Source: Leuctra nigra
Lineage: Eukaryota; Arthropoda; Insecta; Plecoptera; Leuctridae
Length of the DNA: 64,000 nucleotides
Assembly: GCA_934045905.1 (NCBI GenBank)
Contig: OW203762.1
Coordinates: forward strand, 39,967,702 to 40,031,701
Reading direction: 5' to 3'
This document shows, one piece after another, positions 63,260-64,000 of the stretch (positions are counted from its first letter, which is position 1; every line of letters begins with the position of its first letter). Under the pieces are notes generated by a model. It was not told the DNA's origin. It did not search any database and was given only the letters and a program-made list of their open reading frames with translations. Made by a program: the position numbers and the translations under genes.

Positions 63260-64000
63260 TCAGTTCAGGTCATTATCCTCGAGAAATTCATTTATGGAGT
63301 AGTAGGCTGCTTTGGAAAGTAGAGTTTTCAGGGACCTTTTGAAGCTGTGGATATCCTTGGATTCTTTTATTCTACTTGGGATTTTATTATAAATTTTTGA
63401 ATGTATGTAAGCAGAGTTCTGTTGTATTAGTTTAGTTCTCTTATATTGAGTATGTACCTGGTGAGAGTGTCGTGTGTTATGGTTATGAATGTTGCTGTTT
63501 AGTGTTAATTTGTTTGAATTTAAATGCGTGTTGATTGAGGATTGGTATATGAAAAGACTAAAGAGGGTTAGTATACTATGATTGACAAAGTACGGTTTAC
63601 AGTGTGGTTTAGAATAAGACCCGTCACTGTGCCTATTCTTCATAAGTCCCATAATAATTCTCATTGCACGCTTCTGGATTTTAAAAATTTTGATTAAGTT
63701 AGAAGAAGCGGAACCTCCCCAAAACTCAATACCATATCTTAAGTGGGACTCAAAGTTAGCGTAGTATGCCAGCTTTGCAGTTTTTATGTTAGTTAGCTTT
63801 TTTATTGTCTTAAGCGAAAAGCAAGCAGAACTAAGTTTACTAGATAGTGACTCACAATGCCAATTCCAACTAAGGTCTTTGTCCATTGCTAGTCCTAGGA
63901 ATTTTATGTTATTTACACTGCTTATTTCAGTTATTCTGTTATCATTATGCATGTTACAAATAATAGTGTTCCCTGTTGGTGCGTTAATGTGGTTACCCGA
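63260..64000 (-). pseudogene. Non-LTR reverse transcriptase C-terminal part (runs off the window)
   Basis: The - strand frame is open to the window edge (past the ATG at 63952). It shows FLGLAMDKDLSWNWH, ESHLRYGIEFWGGSA and IQKRAMRIIMG, the region after the RT palm in CR1/Jockey-like elements, then HNHNTRHS. The catalytic core would lie beyond 64000. Confidence 0.88.

Overview
This is a eukaryotic, AT-rich, repeat-dense window. It has spliced genes with canonical GT/AG introns, insect-type core promoters (TCAGT initiator, downstream DPE), several non-LTR retrotransposon fragments and many small DNA transposons. It looks like an insect. A hemipteran is my best guess from intron size and transposon flavour, but no single element fixes the species.

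Host genes, all on the + strand. (1) A receptor-type protein tyrosine phosphatase (PTP) gene occupies 9.8-49.4 kb. Its first exon in this window is at 9849, behind a well-formed Inr+DPE promoter. After a 20.5-kb intron come 16 further exons (30.6-47.6 kb) encoding two tandem PTP domains. Spliced in silico they give one open frame of 706 aa. Both domains have lost key catalytic residues, so the product looks like a pseudophosphatase. (2) A complete four-exon UDP-glycosyltransferase (UGT) gene lies at 51945-60377 (519 aa, ER type I membrane protein ending in a KKNN retrieval signal). (3) The first exon of a second, nearly identical UGT lies at 62216-62518; the rest is beyond the window.

Mobile DNA by region. 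1.3-2.65 kb: 5'-truncated non-LTR reverse transcriptase with a (TACAA)n tail. 3734-8999: a complete, very young LTR retrotransposon (1244-bp LTRs with two differences seen, AAGT target duplication, tRNA-Lys primer site). It has no gag, protease, RT or integrase; instead it carries an intact 623-aa Glu-rich reading frame preceded by an 83-aa frame. 11.4-13.9 kb: MITEs and a 1.3-kb foldback repeat that recurs at 53.3-54.7 kb. 15.1-19.4 kb: a 13-copy 149-bp satellite split by a 2371-bp hAT-like element, which is itself split by a 394-bp hAT-like element, each with a perfect 8-bp target duplication. 37.0-38.2 kb: two MITE-like elements in PTP introns. 49591-50360: hAT-like element built of ATATCGAA/T arrays. 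52294-53003: a TTAA-flanked element inside a small tandem duplication of the UGT exon 1 end. 55.0-57.56 kb: non-LTR element with a full RT domain. 57.7-59.9 kb: three copies of one MITE in UGT introns. 60.88-61.23 kb: a 5S-rRNA-derived SINE. 62.79-64.0 kb: a third non-LTR RT fragment on the - strand.

The most noteworthy points are the gene-bearing but pol-less LTR element, the internally promoted double-pseudophosphatase gene whose two PTP domains share all six intron positions and phases, the nested and precisely reconstructable hAT insertions in a satellite, and the mirrored sequence changes between the arms of the foldback repeat. All coordinates and comparisons were made by eye; no database search was possible.
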